Below, piece after piece: positions 42,370 to 55,660 of a stretch of 64,000 nt of DNA. The notes under the pieces were generated by a model. It had not been told where the DNA came from. It ran no database searches and worked only from the letters and a program-made list of their open reading frames with translations. Origin of the DNA: Congeria kusceri (Eukaryota; Mollusca; Bivalvia; Myida; Dreissenidae); contig CM051038.1 in assembly GCA_027627225.1 (NCBI GenBank), positions 40,297,341 to 40,361,340 of the forward strand. The letters run 5' to 3'. Each line of letters begins with the position of its first letter. Within the stretch, counting starts at the first letter, position 1. A program made the translations under genes and the position numbers.

Positions 42370-42630
42370 GTGTGTGTGTAGTACATTTTTATCGAGTGCA
42401 CAGGGATTCTCTCCCATATGGCCAACCCTGCAGTACACAGGGATTCTCTCCCATATGGCCAACCCTGCCAGAAGACGGGGTGCAAGATACAGAAGACGCC
42501 CGTTCCTAGTACACTGCACCTTGGTTTAACATCTCATTCAAAAGATGAGTTAGGGTGTGGCAGGGGCTCGAACCTGCGACCCCTGGATTGTGAAGCCTGT
42601 GCATAACCACAAGACTACAGATCAGCAAGT
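42370..42630 (-). mobile_element. Second tRNA-derived SINE family
   Basis: In complement the head has a B box GGTTCGAGCCC (plus 42564-42574) and an A-box-like TAGTCTTGTGG upstream. The body is shared with 36.19-36.47 kb, and an internal duplication CACAGGGATTCTCTCCCATA occurs twice. It resembles a tRNA over the first 75 bp, but the context is a SINE. Confidence 0.75.
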
Positions 42631-45010
42631 GGGTTATCAGGAAGACTGCTACATGAACTTTGAAACAAAGAAATTGCTCACACTTAAGTAAACAACACAT
42701 TTTCACAATTGTTCACCATGTTCACCACACAGGGCCAGTATTTTTACAACCCTGTCCACTTGATTCCATTATAATGCCTCCCACATAAATAATCCAAAGT
42801 TCCATGGACCTCCATCGAAATGTGTCAGTTTTTATTACTCTAGATTATATGGCTGTAGTACTACTGAAGTCCTAATTAGAACACAAAGACCTAGTATCAA
42901 TGGGTGCAGTGTATCCAAGAATATTAATACATTTCCTTGATTCACACTTCGTATCAACTGACCTTGACGTCATAAATGAGTCTAATTATTATACAAGCAT
43001 CAAATTTTTACTTTATATGGTTGGTGCTTTATAACAAAGTTTCTTTAAATCATATAGAGTTTGCCAAATTTGATTAACCCCGGTTTTTATGTTCCCATTT
43101 AACAAATTTATTAGACTTGGCTCGTTTTTTTAAAATTTCACATCAGAGCCAATATTGCGCTTTAAGATGTTCACAATTCTTCATTTTATTGTGCTTACGT
43201 TCACAAACTGAACAGGCCCAGTGACCCCTTCACAAGAACAGGCCCAGTGACCCCTTCACAAGAACAGGCCCAGTGACCCCTTCACAAGTTTTGGATACAA
43301 AAATCACAATCCTGACGACACAAAAACAGATCAAACGTAAACTCACCTTTAAGTAGCCCTCTCAGTTAGTTTTGTAACATTTTAGCAGAATGCACATTTT
43401 CAAGTCCAACACAGGTAAATCACAACAACGACGCATTAAAATTCCCTCCCACACACTATCACTCAGCCACCTTATGCAGAAACAAAAACGATCAATGCAC
43501 ACTTTTTACTGCACTCCAACAACCTTTTAATACAGTATTTGTGTATGAATTGCACTATTACATCCACAACGCGAATCGCACTTAGTTTTTAATTACCGTG
43601 GGGAATCTCTCACTTTCCTACTACTGTTTATACACGAAAAACATCCAACTGAAAAACAAACTGTTTACCGCTAAAACCGCCACAAAATAAAAGAACAAAA
43701 CTTAAAAGTTCTATAATCCATTTGTCACACTCATCAACACCAGTGAGATTTATGCATTCCCATAAACGAGCAATCTACAATTAATTATTTACATTCTGGT
43801 TAAAGTGAAAATGTTTTCAATTTTATCAACGACAATGTCATTAACTCATAAACACCAAGCAACACAACACGTGTGGAGCACTTAATGTTTATACTCACCA
43901 GTCGACAATCCCCCGTTCATATATACACAGAAGTGCATCAAAACATTTGCTATTCAACATCAGTCACTTAGAATCTATCATATCTTAGTTCATCACACAT
44001 CAAGATACCACACTTTAGCATTCAGCCGTTTATTCGTTAAACACAGAAACCAATTTGACCTTATTTGGAGCAACACCATTCTAACTGCACTGAATTCTTC
44101 CTAACAGCTACACCATTTCTGCGCTAAATCTCCCGACAGCTAACACAGTCCTACCGCATGCATCAATGCATTTGAAGGAGATCGGAGATTGTAAGTTTTC
44201 AACAGACAGACCCTCGTATGGTGATACAATACATAACGATACATAATGCGATATCATACTTGGATACAAAATCCAGCCAGTTGTAAGCCATGCATGCATC
44301 TGCGATCTACAGTCTTACAATCCATGTAATCTCGAATGTACACTCTCCATTGCTGATAACTAAGAGGTTTATTTAGATAAGTGAATGTTAATATCTCTAT
44401 TTAACTTATTATCTTGTAAGTGAATTGATTTTTATCAGCGAATCCCGGAGATATTGCAATGTGTAAAATATAAATTGGTCTGTAAATTAAAATATGGCTT
44501 ATAAACTTCCCAATAAAGACTTGCACCACATAACGGGCATTATAGACGGGAGGGTGGGGGTTATGGTCGCAGAGTTCTATCCTTTCTTTTTACGAGACAC
44601 AAAATTATCAATAAAGTTTTAATTTGTTTTGAAAGAAGTGCTTGAACATTCTATTGAAGACATAATGAATTCTGAAACACTTAATATCTTAATGTGACTT
44701 TTTCAACTGAAATTGTTTTGGCCATTACAAAATTACATTCTCTATGCACAAAATGCAATCATTAGATTGGATTCAATATAAAATATATTTAAATTAAATG
44801 TTCACAGGTACATAAAACGCATAAAACTATGCTGCTTCTTTTATTTCTTTTTTGGCCACTGTACATCAGCTACAGCTATTTAGATGGTTTAGAAAATAAT
44901 TTTTGGTAATAGCCTCGTAAAGGTGGCATATTAAATCAAGAACAACTGGATTCTTTGCCAGTAATAGTTGCCAGTAAACATCATGTAAAATATTTAATCA
45001 GTAAATAAAG
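42631..45010. other. No gene recognised
   Basis: Apart from a 3-copy ~27-bp repeat (AACAGGCCCAGTGACCCCTT at 43212-43290), no repeat or exon is recognised. HECW N-terminal exons were looked for and not found. Confidence 0.45.
43212..43290. repeat. 26/27-bp repeat, 3 copies
   Basis: GAACAGGCCCAGTGACCCCT plus TCACAA three times, perfect. Confidence 0.9.
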
Positions 45011-45024
45011 GGTTAAAACAAGAC

Positions 45025-45475
45025 TCTCTGTTTGATAAACACAGATGCCCCCCCTTGGTGCTGGACAGTCCATTTGAATTTTCTAAGTCCAAATTAGGTC
45101 AAGGTCAAGAGAGGTTGGGTGATATGGTTGGATTGGAAATGGTCATAAGCAACAACTGTGCAAGTATCCAAGTGTTGTTATAAGCGGTGTTCGTGCTAGA
45201 CAAAATGGTAAAATACTGTTAACCAAGAAATAGCCCATTTGAATTATTGTAAGTCCAAATTAGGTCAAGGTCAAAGTGAGGTTGGGTGACATGGGTGGAT
45301 TGGGAATGGTCATAAGCAACAACTGTGTAAGTATCCAAGTGTTTTAGTAACAAAACTGTAAAATCTAGTTAATCTGGTACTGACAGAATAACGGACGTAT
45401 GGAATCATGGAAGCACGGAATCATGGACGGACAGACAGGGCAATCACTATATGCTTCCCACATCATGAAAATTTT
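45025..45475 (+). mobile_element. Pearl-like element A relative, short
   Basis: Starts CTCTCTGTTTGATAAACACA with GATGCCCCCC. It holds two core units 166 bp apart (GTCCAAATTAGGTCAAGGTC at about 45087 and 45253) and ends GGGCAATCACTATATGCTTC, matching the end of the 10.19-11.79 kb element. Confidence 0.7.
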
Positions 45476-45479
45476 AAAC

Positions 45480-46500
45480 CAAAACCAATTTACAACATTT
45501 AACACAATAGCTACCACAAAATGATGTTTTGATGCAAATGTGAAGATAAAATTAACACTACTAAACGGCTATCAAGCTATCTAGTTACAAATCCCGGATC
45601 ATTTCTTTGCACAATTTACTCTGTACCATCTGAACCCAAAATTCAAACCGCAAACAAAAACAACTTTATTAATGATGTATTTAAATTTCTATGACTTAAT
45701 AGTCATTAAATTAATATCCCGTTAAAACGTGGACAACTGCACGCATTAAATACTTTCGCAGAAAAGATGTCTCCATAAAGTAGTAGTGGCCTAAGCCAGA
45801 AAGTCTAGCATGGCAACCACATCAATTCAAAATTCTAAATGGTCTGCTGAACTTGTTGTTCTTTTTGTTGATATCAAATGTTAACTTAACATGTTTAGTT
45901 CTAATTTGATATGTATCAGCGACAGAATGGGAACTTGTATAGCTATAATTGATATTGCATGTCTTTCGTCAAGATATAAATATTTGTATGGGGGCTTCAA
46001 AGCCAAACTGTCTGTCAGCCATCAATTGGTGGAACATGCTATATTGCATGGGTGTGAATCAGTTTAAAGTGTGTGTGTACGATCTTACAACAGAATATAG
46101 TGGCATAAATACAATTATTAAAATAAAGTTATTTAACGTATAATGTCTATTGAAAATGGAATAAAAGTTAAGAACAAACATTGCTTTTAAACGCACAATA
46201 AGCTAGTTTTTAATCACCAAATAGTTTTAGTCTGTACGAGCAAAAATTGAAATACATGTATATACATTGACTTGACAGTTGATTTAGGTTACACAATACT
46301 AATAAACGATGCAAAAATCGACACAAGTACTTGTTGATTTATTTCATATTGAAGTGTTTCCCACGTCATTTTTTCTTGTTTTTCTTTTTTCTTTCAAGTT
46401 TTATTGTCACTTTCGTCTGCTTTTTTTGAAAATAATTGATGAAAGATCATACATATACACACTTTAAACCTACTTATCTAAACTCAATTGTGTCAAAAGC
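45480..46500. other. No feature recognised
   Basis: AT-rich, short open frames only. Confidence 0.45.
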
Positions 46501-46504
46501 CAGG

Positions 46505-46756
46505 GTCCAGTCTCTCGAAATTTCGTAAGAATAACGGACTTAAGTCTCTTATTTCATTAATCAAAATTATTGTTTTAAAATTGATTTTACAACACAAAAT
46601 GTAAATTATCATGATTACCTGACATAGAAATTTGTATTCGAAATGTAATTTGTCGTGTCAATAGTATTTATGCACGCTTTATTAAAATACGAAAATAGTG
46701 ATCTTAAGCTCATCTTGTTAAAACGTACTTAAGAATTTTTGAGAAATTGGGGCCAC
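46505..46756. mobile_element. Diverged ACTTAAG/GGGCC MITE
   Basis: Starts GGGTCCAGTCTCTCGAAATTTC, ends TACTTAAGAATTTTTGAGAAATTGGGGCC; arms are loosely inverted. Confidence 0.55.
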
Positions 46757-46815
46757 AGGCTTATTGAGTCAAGACCTGGGGTTGAACCAGTACTTGGCTT
46801 GATCCAATACCCTCT
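46757..46815 (-). mobile_element. SINE fragment
   Basis: AGGCTTATTGAGTCAAGACC and GTTGAACCAGTACTTGG match the first SINE family in complement. Confidence 0.55.
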
Positions 46816-47879
46816 AGATCTAAAAATTTTGGTAGCACTAGTACCACATTTTTTAAATTTAAAATAAATTATCAAAACCTCTGCTTACCTAGGGCAGAAA
46901 TGATATCCTCTTATATTATGTAGCACTAGAAATAATTATAAATAATTATAACAGTGTCACAATGACAACACCTTCAAACCTGATTAGCAGCATCTTAACA
47001 TTCATACCAAAACTTCAAACAGAATATTGTTTTCGTATATTCCTTTAAAACAATAAAATGCTTCAGAAGATCTGTCATCAATAACATGTTAAAAATGCAC
47101 ATGAGACAACACAAAGACATCCATTAAAAGCACCCCCAAACACAAGGAAATTAAAGCGAAAACCATTTGATCAATTATTATAGTCCGCCCAGTTTAAACG
47201 TTTTAAACTGTGTGTAATTGTATTACAGCAAAGCGTAAATAATCCAGATAAACAGAATATACTATTATGTTTCTAGTACTAGTAGTACCAAATGACTCAC
47301 AACAAAAGGCCTAGCTGCCCATTGATTATGAAAGATTCGATAGCGGCCTCTTTAAAGCCTGTAACAAAATATCGAGGCCTATTTCCAGATATCTGATTAT
47401 ATCCCACTGAAATAGGTTTGTGGTTTTGGTGTCGGGCACAAACGGATCAGAGTGACTCAGAGACTGTCAGCGTTCTCCATGGCTGTAAGTAAGTCATGAT
47501 CACGTTTTATGCCCAATAGGTCACACACTGTCCCAGTGCACTGGGGGGGGGGGGGGGTATTACATGTGGTTACTTTATGGATACCAATGTCAACACATGT
47601 TGCCTCTATCACCTGTAGTCAATTAATGACCATGGTCAAAACTGGCTAGTAACGGTAACGGTCATTATTCTGACAAGCTTGTAACTTAGAAACAGCATAT
47701 TCAGTAATCTTCAATCACATTTGATCAAATTTCGTAATAAAACTTGTGCAGCAAGAAATGTAGTTTTTTTTACACTTTCCTGCTTACTGTATGACTGTGA
47801 AACTTCATCGAAACAACTTTTTAACAACAGATAAAACACCTCAAGAAATCCAAGAATTAAATCTCAAATTCTGGCTTGA
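46816..47879. other. No feature recognised
   Basis: AT-rich; contains a 13-14 bp poly-G run at about 47544. Confidence 0.45.
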
Positions 47880-47885
47880 TATTTA

Positions 47886-49195
47886 CAAAGTACTCAATAT
47901 CATTAACAATGTACTCAATATCATTAACAATGTACTCAATATCATTAACAATGTACTCAATATCATTAACAATGTACTCGATATCATTAACAACGTACTC
48001 GATATCATTAACAACGTACTCGATATCATTAATGACGTACTCGATATCATTAACAACGTACTCGATATCATTAACAACGTACTCGATATCATTAACAACG
48101 TACTCGATATCATTTACAATGTACTCAATATCATTAACAATGTACTCCATATCATTAACAATGTACTCAATATCATTAACAATGTACTCAATATCATTAG
48201 CAATGTACTCAATATCATTTCCAATGTACTCAATATCATTTCCAATGTACTCAATATCATTAACAATGTACTCAATATCATTTACAATGTACTCGATATC
48301 ATTTACAATGTACTCAATATCATTAACAATGTACTCGATATCATTAACAATGTACTCGATATTATTCACAATGTACTCAATATCATTCACAATGTACTCA
48401 ATATCATTTACAATGTACTCAATATCATTAACACTGTACTCAATATCATTAACAATGTACTCAGTATCATTAACACTGTACTCAATATTATTTACAATGT
48501 ACTCAATATCATTAACAATGTACACAATATCATTCACAATGTACTCAATATCATTTACAATGTACTCAATATCATTCACAATGTACTCAATATCATTCAC
48601 AATGTACTCAACATCATCTACAATGTACTCAATATCATTTACAATGTATTCAATATCATTTACAATGTACTCAATATTATTCACAATGTATTCAATATCA
48701 TTAACAATGTACTCAATATTATTCACAATGTACTCAATATCATTTACAATGTACTCAATATCATTTACAATGTACTCAATATCATTTACAATGTACTCAA
48801 TATCATTAACAATGTACTCAATATCATTTACAATGTACTCAATATCATTAACAAGGTACTCAATATCATTAACAATGTACTCAATATCATTTACAATGTA
48901 CTCGATATCATTAACAATGTACTCGATATCATTAACAATGTACTCGATATCATTTACAATGTACTCGATATCATTTACAATGTACTCAATATCATTTACA
49001 ATGTACTTGATATCATTTACAATGTACTCTATATCATTTACAATGTACTCGATATCATTTACAATGTACTCGATATCATTTACAATGTCCTCAATATCAT
49101 TAACAATGTACTCGATATCATTAACAATGTACTCGATATCATTTACAATGTACTCAATATCATTTACAATGTACTCAATATCATTAACAAAAGTT
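47886..49195. repeat. 21-bp minisatellite, ~62 copies
   Basis: Unit CTCAATATCATTAACAATGT + A, with variants at fixed positions (CTCGAT, TTTAC, TTCAC, TTAGC). Because 21 is a multiple of three, two plus frames (464 and 468 codons) and one minus frame (469 codons) stay open across it, as heptad peptides of VLNIINN, SISLTMY and IEYIVND type. I regard these as by-products: no flanking splice or start context, and no family resemblance. Confidence 0.95.
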
Positions 49196-49960
49196 AACAT
49201 GTTTATACTATGTTCAATGAGTTTGCTCAATACCGTGGATATTTGGCATTTGGCTTTAGATATCATTTAGACATCACTTGTGGTTTTATTTCGATATCAC
49301 TTTAAATATCATTTCAATATCACTTCATACATATCAGGGTTGTCATTATTAACCGATACCCGATCTAATTCATCGTTTAACCGATACCCGATCTAATTAA
49401 TCGTTTAACCGATACCCGATCTAATTCATTGTATAACCGATACTCGATCTAATTCATCGTTTAAAATCGTAAGAAAATCGGTTGTTTTTTTAAGGAACTA
49501 AAAAAAAACAAGAGATTATATCACAAGGGGGCCCCCCAGACCCCTGGCCAAATTGCTATGATTTCGATAAAAATTGCTTGTTTTATTTGATAATGACAAC
49601 CCTGCATGTATGTCATTCAAACATCACTTCAGATATTATTTTAAATTCAGTTAGTAGTTAGAAATAGCTTGAGATATTGATGTGAATACTAAATATCACT
49701 TCAATATTAACTGACATATTATAATAATAGATACAATTAAGATATCACTTCAGTATTAATTGACATATTGTATAAATATCATTTAGATATCACTTCAATA
49801 TAAATTGACATACGATGTAGATATCATTTAGATATCGCTTCAATATTAACTGACATATCATATAGATATCATTTAGATATCGCTTCAATATTAATTGCCA
49901 TAGCATATAGATATCATTTCAATATTAATTGAATTATTATATAGATATCACATTGGTATC
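49196..49960. repeat. Degenerate ATATCATTT/ATATCACTTC region with 28-bp array
   Basis: Loosely repeated ATATCATTTAGATATCACTT and CAATATTAATTGACATAT. It holds a tighter 28-bp array at about 49348-49462 (ATACCCGATCTAATTCATCG, 4 copies). Confidence 0.75.
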
Positions 49961-51105
49961 TTTTTTTTTTTAGAAATCAAGTTTGATATCATGATCATAC
50001 TATTTCAAATATCATTAAAAAATTAACTTTAACTAGATATTCTTTAACAATATAAGATAATATTTCCAAGAATATTTTTTTCCACGACCAAACTTTTTCA
50101 ACAGTAAATGTTCAAAATGAAAGACATTATTACAAACTATTTACTAGAAGTCTAAATGGTTTCAACAAAAGAGTGAAAGTGTAAAAAGTTGTTATGTCAT
50201 GATGTACATGTAGCATAAAAATTGGGGGTACTAATGGGTGTAACAGATAACCTATTAGAGTGACTTGCAAATTGTATTAATAGCAGTTGTGGTAGGGAAA
50301 AATAATAAATTTTCTAATGTCAACTGACCTGACATGAAAAATGTGGCGGTTAATTAAGAATATATTTACTGTAATTTGACAGATTCGCAAAACCAAATAC
50401 TTTTATAAATATATGAAAAATAATTTTTTATTTTCTTCGTTACATATCTTCATTAATCACTTGTTTTTATTCCACATTTTTTTTAAGAACATAATATTAT
50501 GTACTTGATCAAGACTAATGTTGACGTCAAAAACAACATAACAATAATTAGAAAGTTACTGGAGCTATAATATTCGGTTAAACCACACCCAAACTTTTTT
50601 CTGTTCGGATCAATTTCTTAAATCCTTAACACATAAAATGACAATAAAAAGTGTATTCTGACCCCATTGGTATAATTATACAATGTATTCCTATACAAAA
50701 CCTTTATCCGGAGCAATTCTTTAACGGATAATTAAGTTATTATCTACAAACTATTTTCAACATTTAACAATGCAATAACATAAAATTACTTGGGCAATAA
50801 ATTGATTCCTTAATACTATAGAAATTTTGCAAGCACAATTACTGAAATCTTTTACTTCATCTGTTATGCATTAATACTGGTTTATGACTTAATTATTTGT
50901 AGTTTATTTGACCTTGAAAAGGAATGTTTATACATATACTTAAAAACAAACACTCAAAACCTTGCTCAAGATAAAACTATACTAAGATTGTACATAGATT
51001 TTCCAAATATCACAGAAAATAACAGACGCAAAAGTTGTTTATTTTTGTTACTTTAAGTTTGGATTTCGAAAATAACATTAGATAAATTTATTAACCTTAA
51101 ACAGT
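49961..51105. other. No feature recognised
   Basis: AT-rich sequence only. Confidence 0.45.
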
Positions 51106-51109
51106 CATT

Positions 51110-51260
51110 GATTGATCGATTTTTATTTTTTATTTGTTTTGGATTTTTCGCCATTTTTAACAGTATTTCAGTCATATCACGGCGGTCAGTTAACATACAC
51201 TTTTCCGGGGCAAGCTTAGACGATCTATGCGGTTCACCAGTATTAAGTGCACACACTTAT
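51110..51260 (-). mobile_element. Dispersed repeat, partner of 42.19 kb
   Basis: GGATTTTTCGCCATTTTTAA, CAGTATTTCAGTCATATCAC and GGCGGTCAGTTAAC in inverse orientation to 42.19-42.27 kb; CACACTTATGCCAG follows. Confidence 0.6.
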
Positions 51261-51281
51261 GCCAGTAAGGCGTAAAAAAAA

Positions 51282-51559
51282 ATTGTTTCAGGTTACATGC
51301 CCCAAAAAATTAAGGTAGGTAGGTAGGTAGGGCATTTTTTATTTTTTATTTTTGGTAAATGGTCAACTTGAAGATTCTAAAACTGAATGTATCTTCAAAA
51401 TATGTCTCTAATATCATAAAACATTGTTTAGAAGCGGATGCTATCAAAATATTAATTATTGGAAAAAAAGTAAAATAAACAAAAAATATCTGACCCATTC
51501 AATAAAATGTTCTAGGGTCGGGGCCCTTTTTTAGTGTAGGTCGGGTAACCTGAAACAAA
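51282..51559. mobile_element. Dispersed repeat with inverted ends, copy 2
   Basis: Starts ATTGTTTCAGGTTACATGCC and ends GGGTAACCTGAAACAA (inverted). The middle matches 9.98-10.19 kb. Probably a MITE. Confidence 0.7.
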
Positions 51560-51569
51560 CATAATTTTT

Positions 51570-52505
51570 TTTTAAGCCTAACTGACAACTGCCCTACTTA
51601 GTCAGGGGTAGGGGGAGAATGTCCATAACAATAATTTCATGACCAATCCCCTCCACACACAAGATTTTATATTTTATGCCCTGTTAAAGGAATTAATTTG
51701 GTTTTTGCCACAATTATAAGGGTTGGTTTTGATATGCTTTTTTTTCTTTGCCGATAGGTATACTTCATGAAAAAAATACAATATAAGGTAATGGGATTAA
51801 ATAAATTATTAATTAGTTAATTAATTTAACCACTACCCTGTTAATTTAATCCATTGAAGGCCTTTAGAATTAGTATCATATTTTTGTATTCAATTGTATA
51901 TATCTTTTCTGAAATTTATTGGCATTGTTATGTTTTTTACAATTTACAATTCTTACATGATACTTGGTAATCTTTCAATAGACAAAGAATAAAATTATCA
52001 TTGTTAAACTACCCAATAAACAACGTAAAAAGTAGTTCCGATTCTGAGCGTAGCTTAGTAAAATGTAGTTCTCATTACAATTGCAAAAATATTTGTCAAT
52101 TCATGTTAGAATCTAAATAATTTTCGCATTATCGTTGTTTATCAGCCAATAAACAACTCTCTGTCGTTCTGATGCATGGCTATAAAACCACTCGGTCTAA
52201 AAGCGCTCATAGTTTAATTCCTACACATCTGAACTTCAAATCGTTGTTTATGGGCCGATATTACAAATATTACGATGAATCAAAAATTATGTCTTAATTG
52301 AAATCTCTTGATTTTGTATAGAAGGATCAAACTCACATTTCTTTTTTGGTTCTCAAGCAAAACAACATTTTTAGCAAAAATAAATGTCAAGCTGCAATTT
52401 GCTTGTAAATTTGTGTTCACAAAAATAACAAATATTAATAAATAATTAAATACACACAAAAAACGTGCTTACTCTGGAAGTTTAAATCCGAAAACAAGCA
52501 GTAGA
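51570..52505. other. No feature recognised
   Basis: AT-rich. Confidence 0.45.
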
Positions 52506-52510
52506 ACTGT

Positions 52511-52769
52511 GGAGTGTCGTGGGAAAACCGGTCTTAATGGATGTACGTAAAGTGTCGTCCCGGATCAGCCTGTGCAGTCCGCACAGGCTGATCCAGGACG
52601 GCACTTTCCGCCTAAAGTGGATTTATGGTTAGAAGGGACTTCCTTGAAACAGAAAATACCATAAAAGCGGAAAGTGCCATCCCGGATTAGCCTGTGCTGA
52701 TTGCACATGCTAATCCGGGACGACACTTAACGTACATGCATTAAGACCGGTTTTCTCATGACGCCCCTC
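52511..52769. mobile_element. Palindromic MITE, full copy
   Basis: GGAGTGTCGTGGGAAAACCG...CGGTTTTCTCATGACGCCCCTC, with both arms and the ACCATAAAAGCGGAAAGTGC centre. Confidence 0.95.
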
Positions 52770-53724
52770 AAATAATGTATACCACACCGCTTTACAATAC
52801 TACAAAAAGTAATTCAGTTCACATATGGTCAGTGTACTACAGGTACTGAGTAACTACAACCCACGCTTTATGACTAAAATATTTTGCTCGCATTCTGATG
52901 TTTAAAATGAATTCTTCTTCACGGGCTTTAACAGGTGGTTATGAATAAATTACAAATCCTAATGTGAATAACTTGATGTTCGGTCTTGAGTAATGGAGTA
53001 ATAAATCTGATAAATGAAAACAATTATCAATTCCATAATTAATAATTTAACATCCATTCTCATTTTATTGCACTTTAAATCAGTTATATTAAAATCACAT
53101 AATTATGACAAATGAGTTGAAGTTTGATGTCGATGTAGACATGTGGTTACAAATTGTAAAACCCCTCACCCCAAAACAGATCATTGACTCATGTAAGTTC
53201 TAAAACTGTGCAGTCAAATGGAGATCAAAATCACTGCTGAGCCCTTACACCAGACATTGTTCTAGGCTCAAATCAATGCTATGTCCAGGCAGACATCTTG
53301 ATGAAAGTACATTAACACCATTGATAGCAGAGTTAACTCCATTTTAATCATATTATTGTTTCCTTGTTTCAATAATTTCTGGAATTGCAGTATTGTATCA
53401 ATTTAGAACAGGGCCTGCATTAAGGGAAGTTTGGGAGTAATTTACTCCCAGTTTTTGTCACAGGACTTCCAAAATTGCAACGATGGAAGTATCAAAAAGT
53501 CAAAAAGAATGCTTTAAACTTCAGTATCCAACACTTGTGTGGACTTCCAAAATGTTAATAAGTACAAGCCCTAATTTTACAATAGGCCTGGAAAAAAAAC
53601 ATGGAGTGAAAACGTGACTGTAAAAGAATAACTATATATTATAATTATGCTGTGATAATTGTAATGTACATTTTTATGTCACGCAATACCATCAAAACTT
53701 CCAAATATTATGAGCAAATATTAT
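52770..53724. other. No gene recognised
   Basis: Includes CATTAAGGGAAGTTTGGGAG/ACTCCCAG text at 53410-53580 that may be an old dispersed repeat. Confidence 0.4.
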
Positions 53725-53827
53725 GGACGGCACTTTCTGCCAACAGAGGATTTATGTTTAGAAGAGACTTCCTTGAAACAGAAAATACCGTAAAAGCAGA
53801 AAGTGCCATCCTGGATTAGCCTGTGCT
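53725..53827. mobile_element. Palindromic MITE, central fragment
   Basis: GGACGGCACTTTCTGCC...GAAAATACCGTAAAAGCAGA...GGATTAGCCTGTGCT; both outer arms are missing. Confidence 0.85.
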
Positions 53828-55009
53828 AATTATTACTAACTTCTTTCAATGAAATAATCCACTTATGCACAACTTCCCCCACTACACACTTACCGTGGAA
53901 TAATCAATTTTCACCAACATTATCCGTTCATGTACTTTTCGCGCACTACGATATGATAAAACCAAATGCACCAACACAAACTTTCACAAATGTGAACAAT
54001 TCATGCCAAAATCACTTTTTGTTTCCAAACAGTTCTAGCCCGGAATAAGAAACATCCATTACAATTCAAGAACAAAAAATTTTATAATAAAAATAAGATC
54101 CCAAAATAGAACATAATTATTTCTATCCCCGCAAGTCAATTGCGAGTCGCACCATTGGCAATGTTTAATTAGGTCACACCAAGATAATTTTAATGCGCAT
54201 GTCACACTTATTTTAGTTTGTCCACCATATTTATCAGTGTCCAAAATGCTTGTCTAATGAAATGATAATTTTAAACACCATTATATTTTTTACAAAATCG
54301 CAAATTCTGCAGCACGTGTGAAACATAATTACTAACTACTACTTTTTTGCAAACAATTAAAAGAAGCTCCGTAAAACACAATAAATTTGAGAGAGGAAGT
54401 TTATGTCAGAAGATGGTGGAAGTTGAAACAACACCGTAATAAATACATCAGCGACAATGTCAGTTACGCAACATCATGTGGCTTATCTGGAAGAAAAACA
54501 ACACAACTGTCAAAATAAATTAGAGTTTTTCTTAAATGTTCATCAATTTTGCTCGTTAGTAATTACAATATGGATTCTGTGTGAGTTTTGTTCCATTTAT
54601 CTACAATTACAATAAACAACATGTACTTGTAGTGCATCTCACTGACTGCAGAAACAGAATGCGTCTATTTTATCCACATGCTTATCTGTATAAATGAGCA
54701 TATATTAGACATTAAAAATACTAGACATTAAAAATACGTTAGATTAAATCCTGAATGCTTTATGAAGACTGTTGGTGATATCAAATTTACTTTCTCCACA
54801 AACTTACCTGGCAAAGTAACCATCATTTTATAAATTGTGACCTTTGACTTGGTGACCTTTAACTTTCAGTGTCACCCAATATTGCAGTGTCCTTTTATTG
54901 ACAGTGTTACCATATTAACAGCAACATCGCACCCACACTATCATTGAATTTGCAATTAACCATATTCTCTGCAACAACACACAGTGATTCATCAAATGAC
55001 TTCAATTTC
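53828..55009. other. No feature recognised
   Basis: AT-rich. Confidence 0.45.
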
Positions 55010-55660
55010 TCAGTTCAAAATGCCATGAACTTCATAATGCCATGAACTTCATAATGACATCAACACAGTCACACCAACTATTGACATCCACTTCACAGTG
55101 ACAACTTCATAGGGACATCAACTTCACAGTGACATCAACCTCATAATGACATCAACTTCACCATGACAACTTAAAGTGATTTAAACTTCACAGTGACATC
55201 CACTTCATAATGACATCCACTTTATAGTGATATCACCTTCACCATGACATCCACTTCACAGTGACATTCACTTCACAGAAACAACTTCACAGTGACATCC
55301 ACTTTATAGTGAAATCAACTTCACCATGACAACTTCAAGTGATATAAACTTCACAGTGACATCCACTTCATAATGACATCAACTTCACAGAAACAACTTC
55401 ACAGTGACATCAACTTCACAGAGACATCCGCTTCACAGTGACATCCACTTTATAGTGACATCAACTTCATAATGACATCCACTTTATAGTAACATCACTT
55501 CACAGAGACATCAACTTGACAGTGACATGAACATCATAGTGTCAACAACAAAAACGTGTAATCAACATCACCATGTCATCAACTCCAAAGTGTCATCAAC
55601 ATCACAGTGTCATCAACTTCATGGCGACATTAACTTCACAGTAACATCAACTTCAAAGTA
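55010..55660. repeat. ~17-bp tandem repeat (CTTCACAGTGACATCAA)
   Basis: About 35 variable units with ACTTCACAGTGACATCCA and ACTTCATAATGACATCAA types. Confidence 0.92.

Noticed and set aside
42560..42630. Genuine tRNA gene on the minus strand
   Set aside because: A tRNA-like B box is present, but the A box is imperfect and the sequence is joined to a body shared with 36.2 kb, so a SINE fits better.
47420..47500. Possible plus-strand exon ending ATGGCT|GTAAGT
   Set aside because: A good donor-like site, but no acceptor or homologous protein could be paired with it.
47791..49270. Three long open frames (464-469 codons) as candidate repetitive proteins
   Set aside because: They all come from one 21-bp tandem repeat and coexist in overlapping frames and on both strands; there is no splice, start or homology support.
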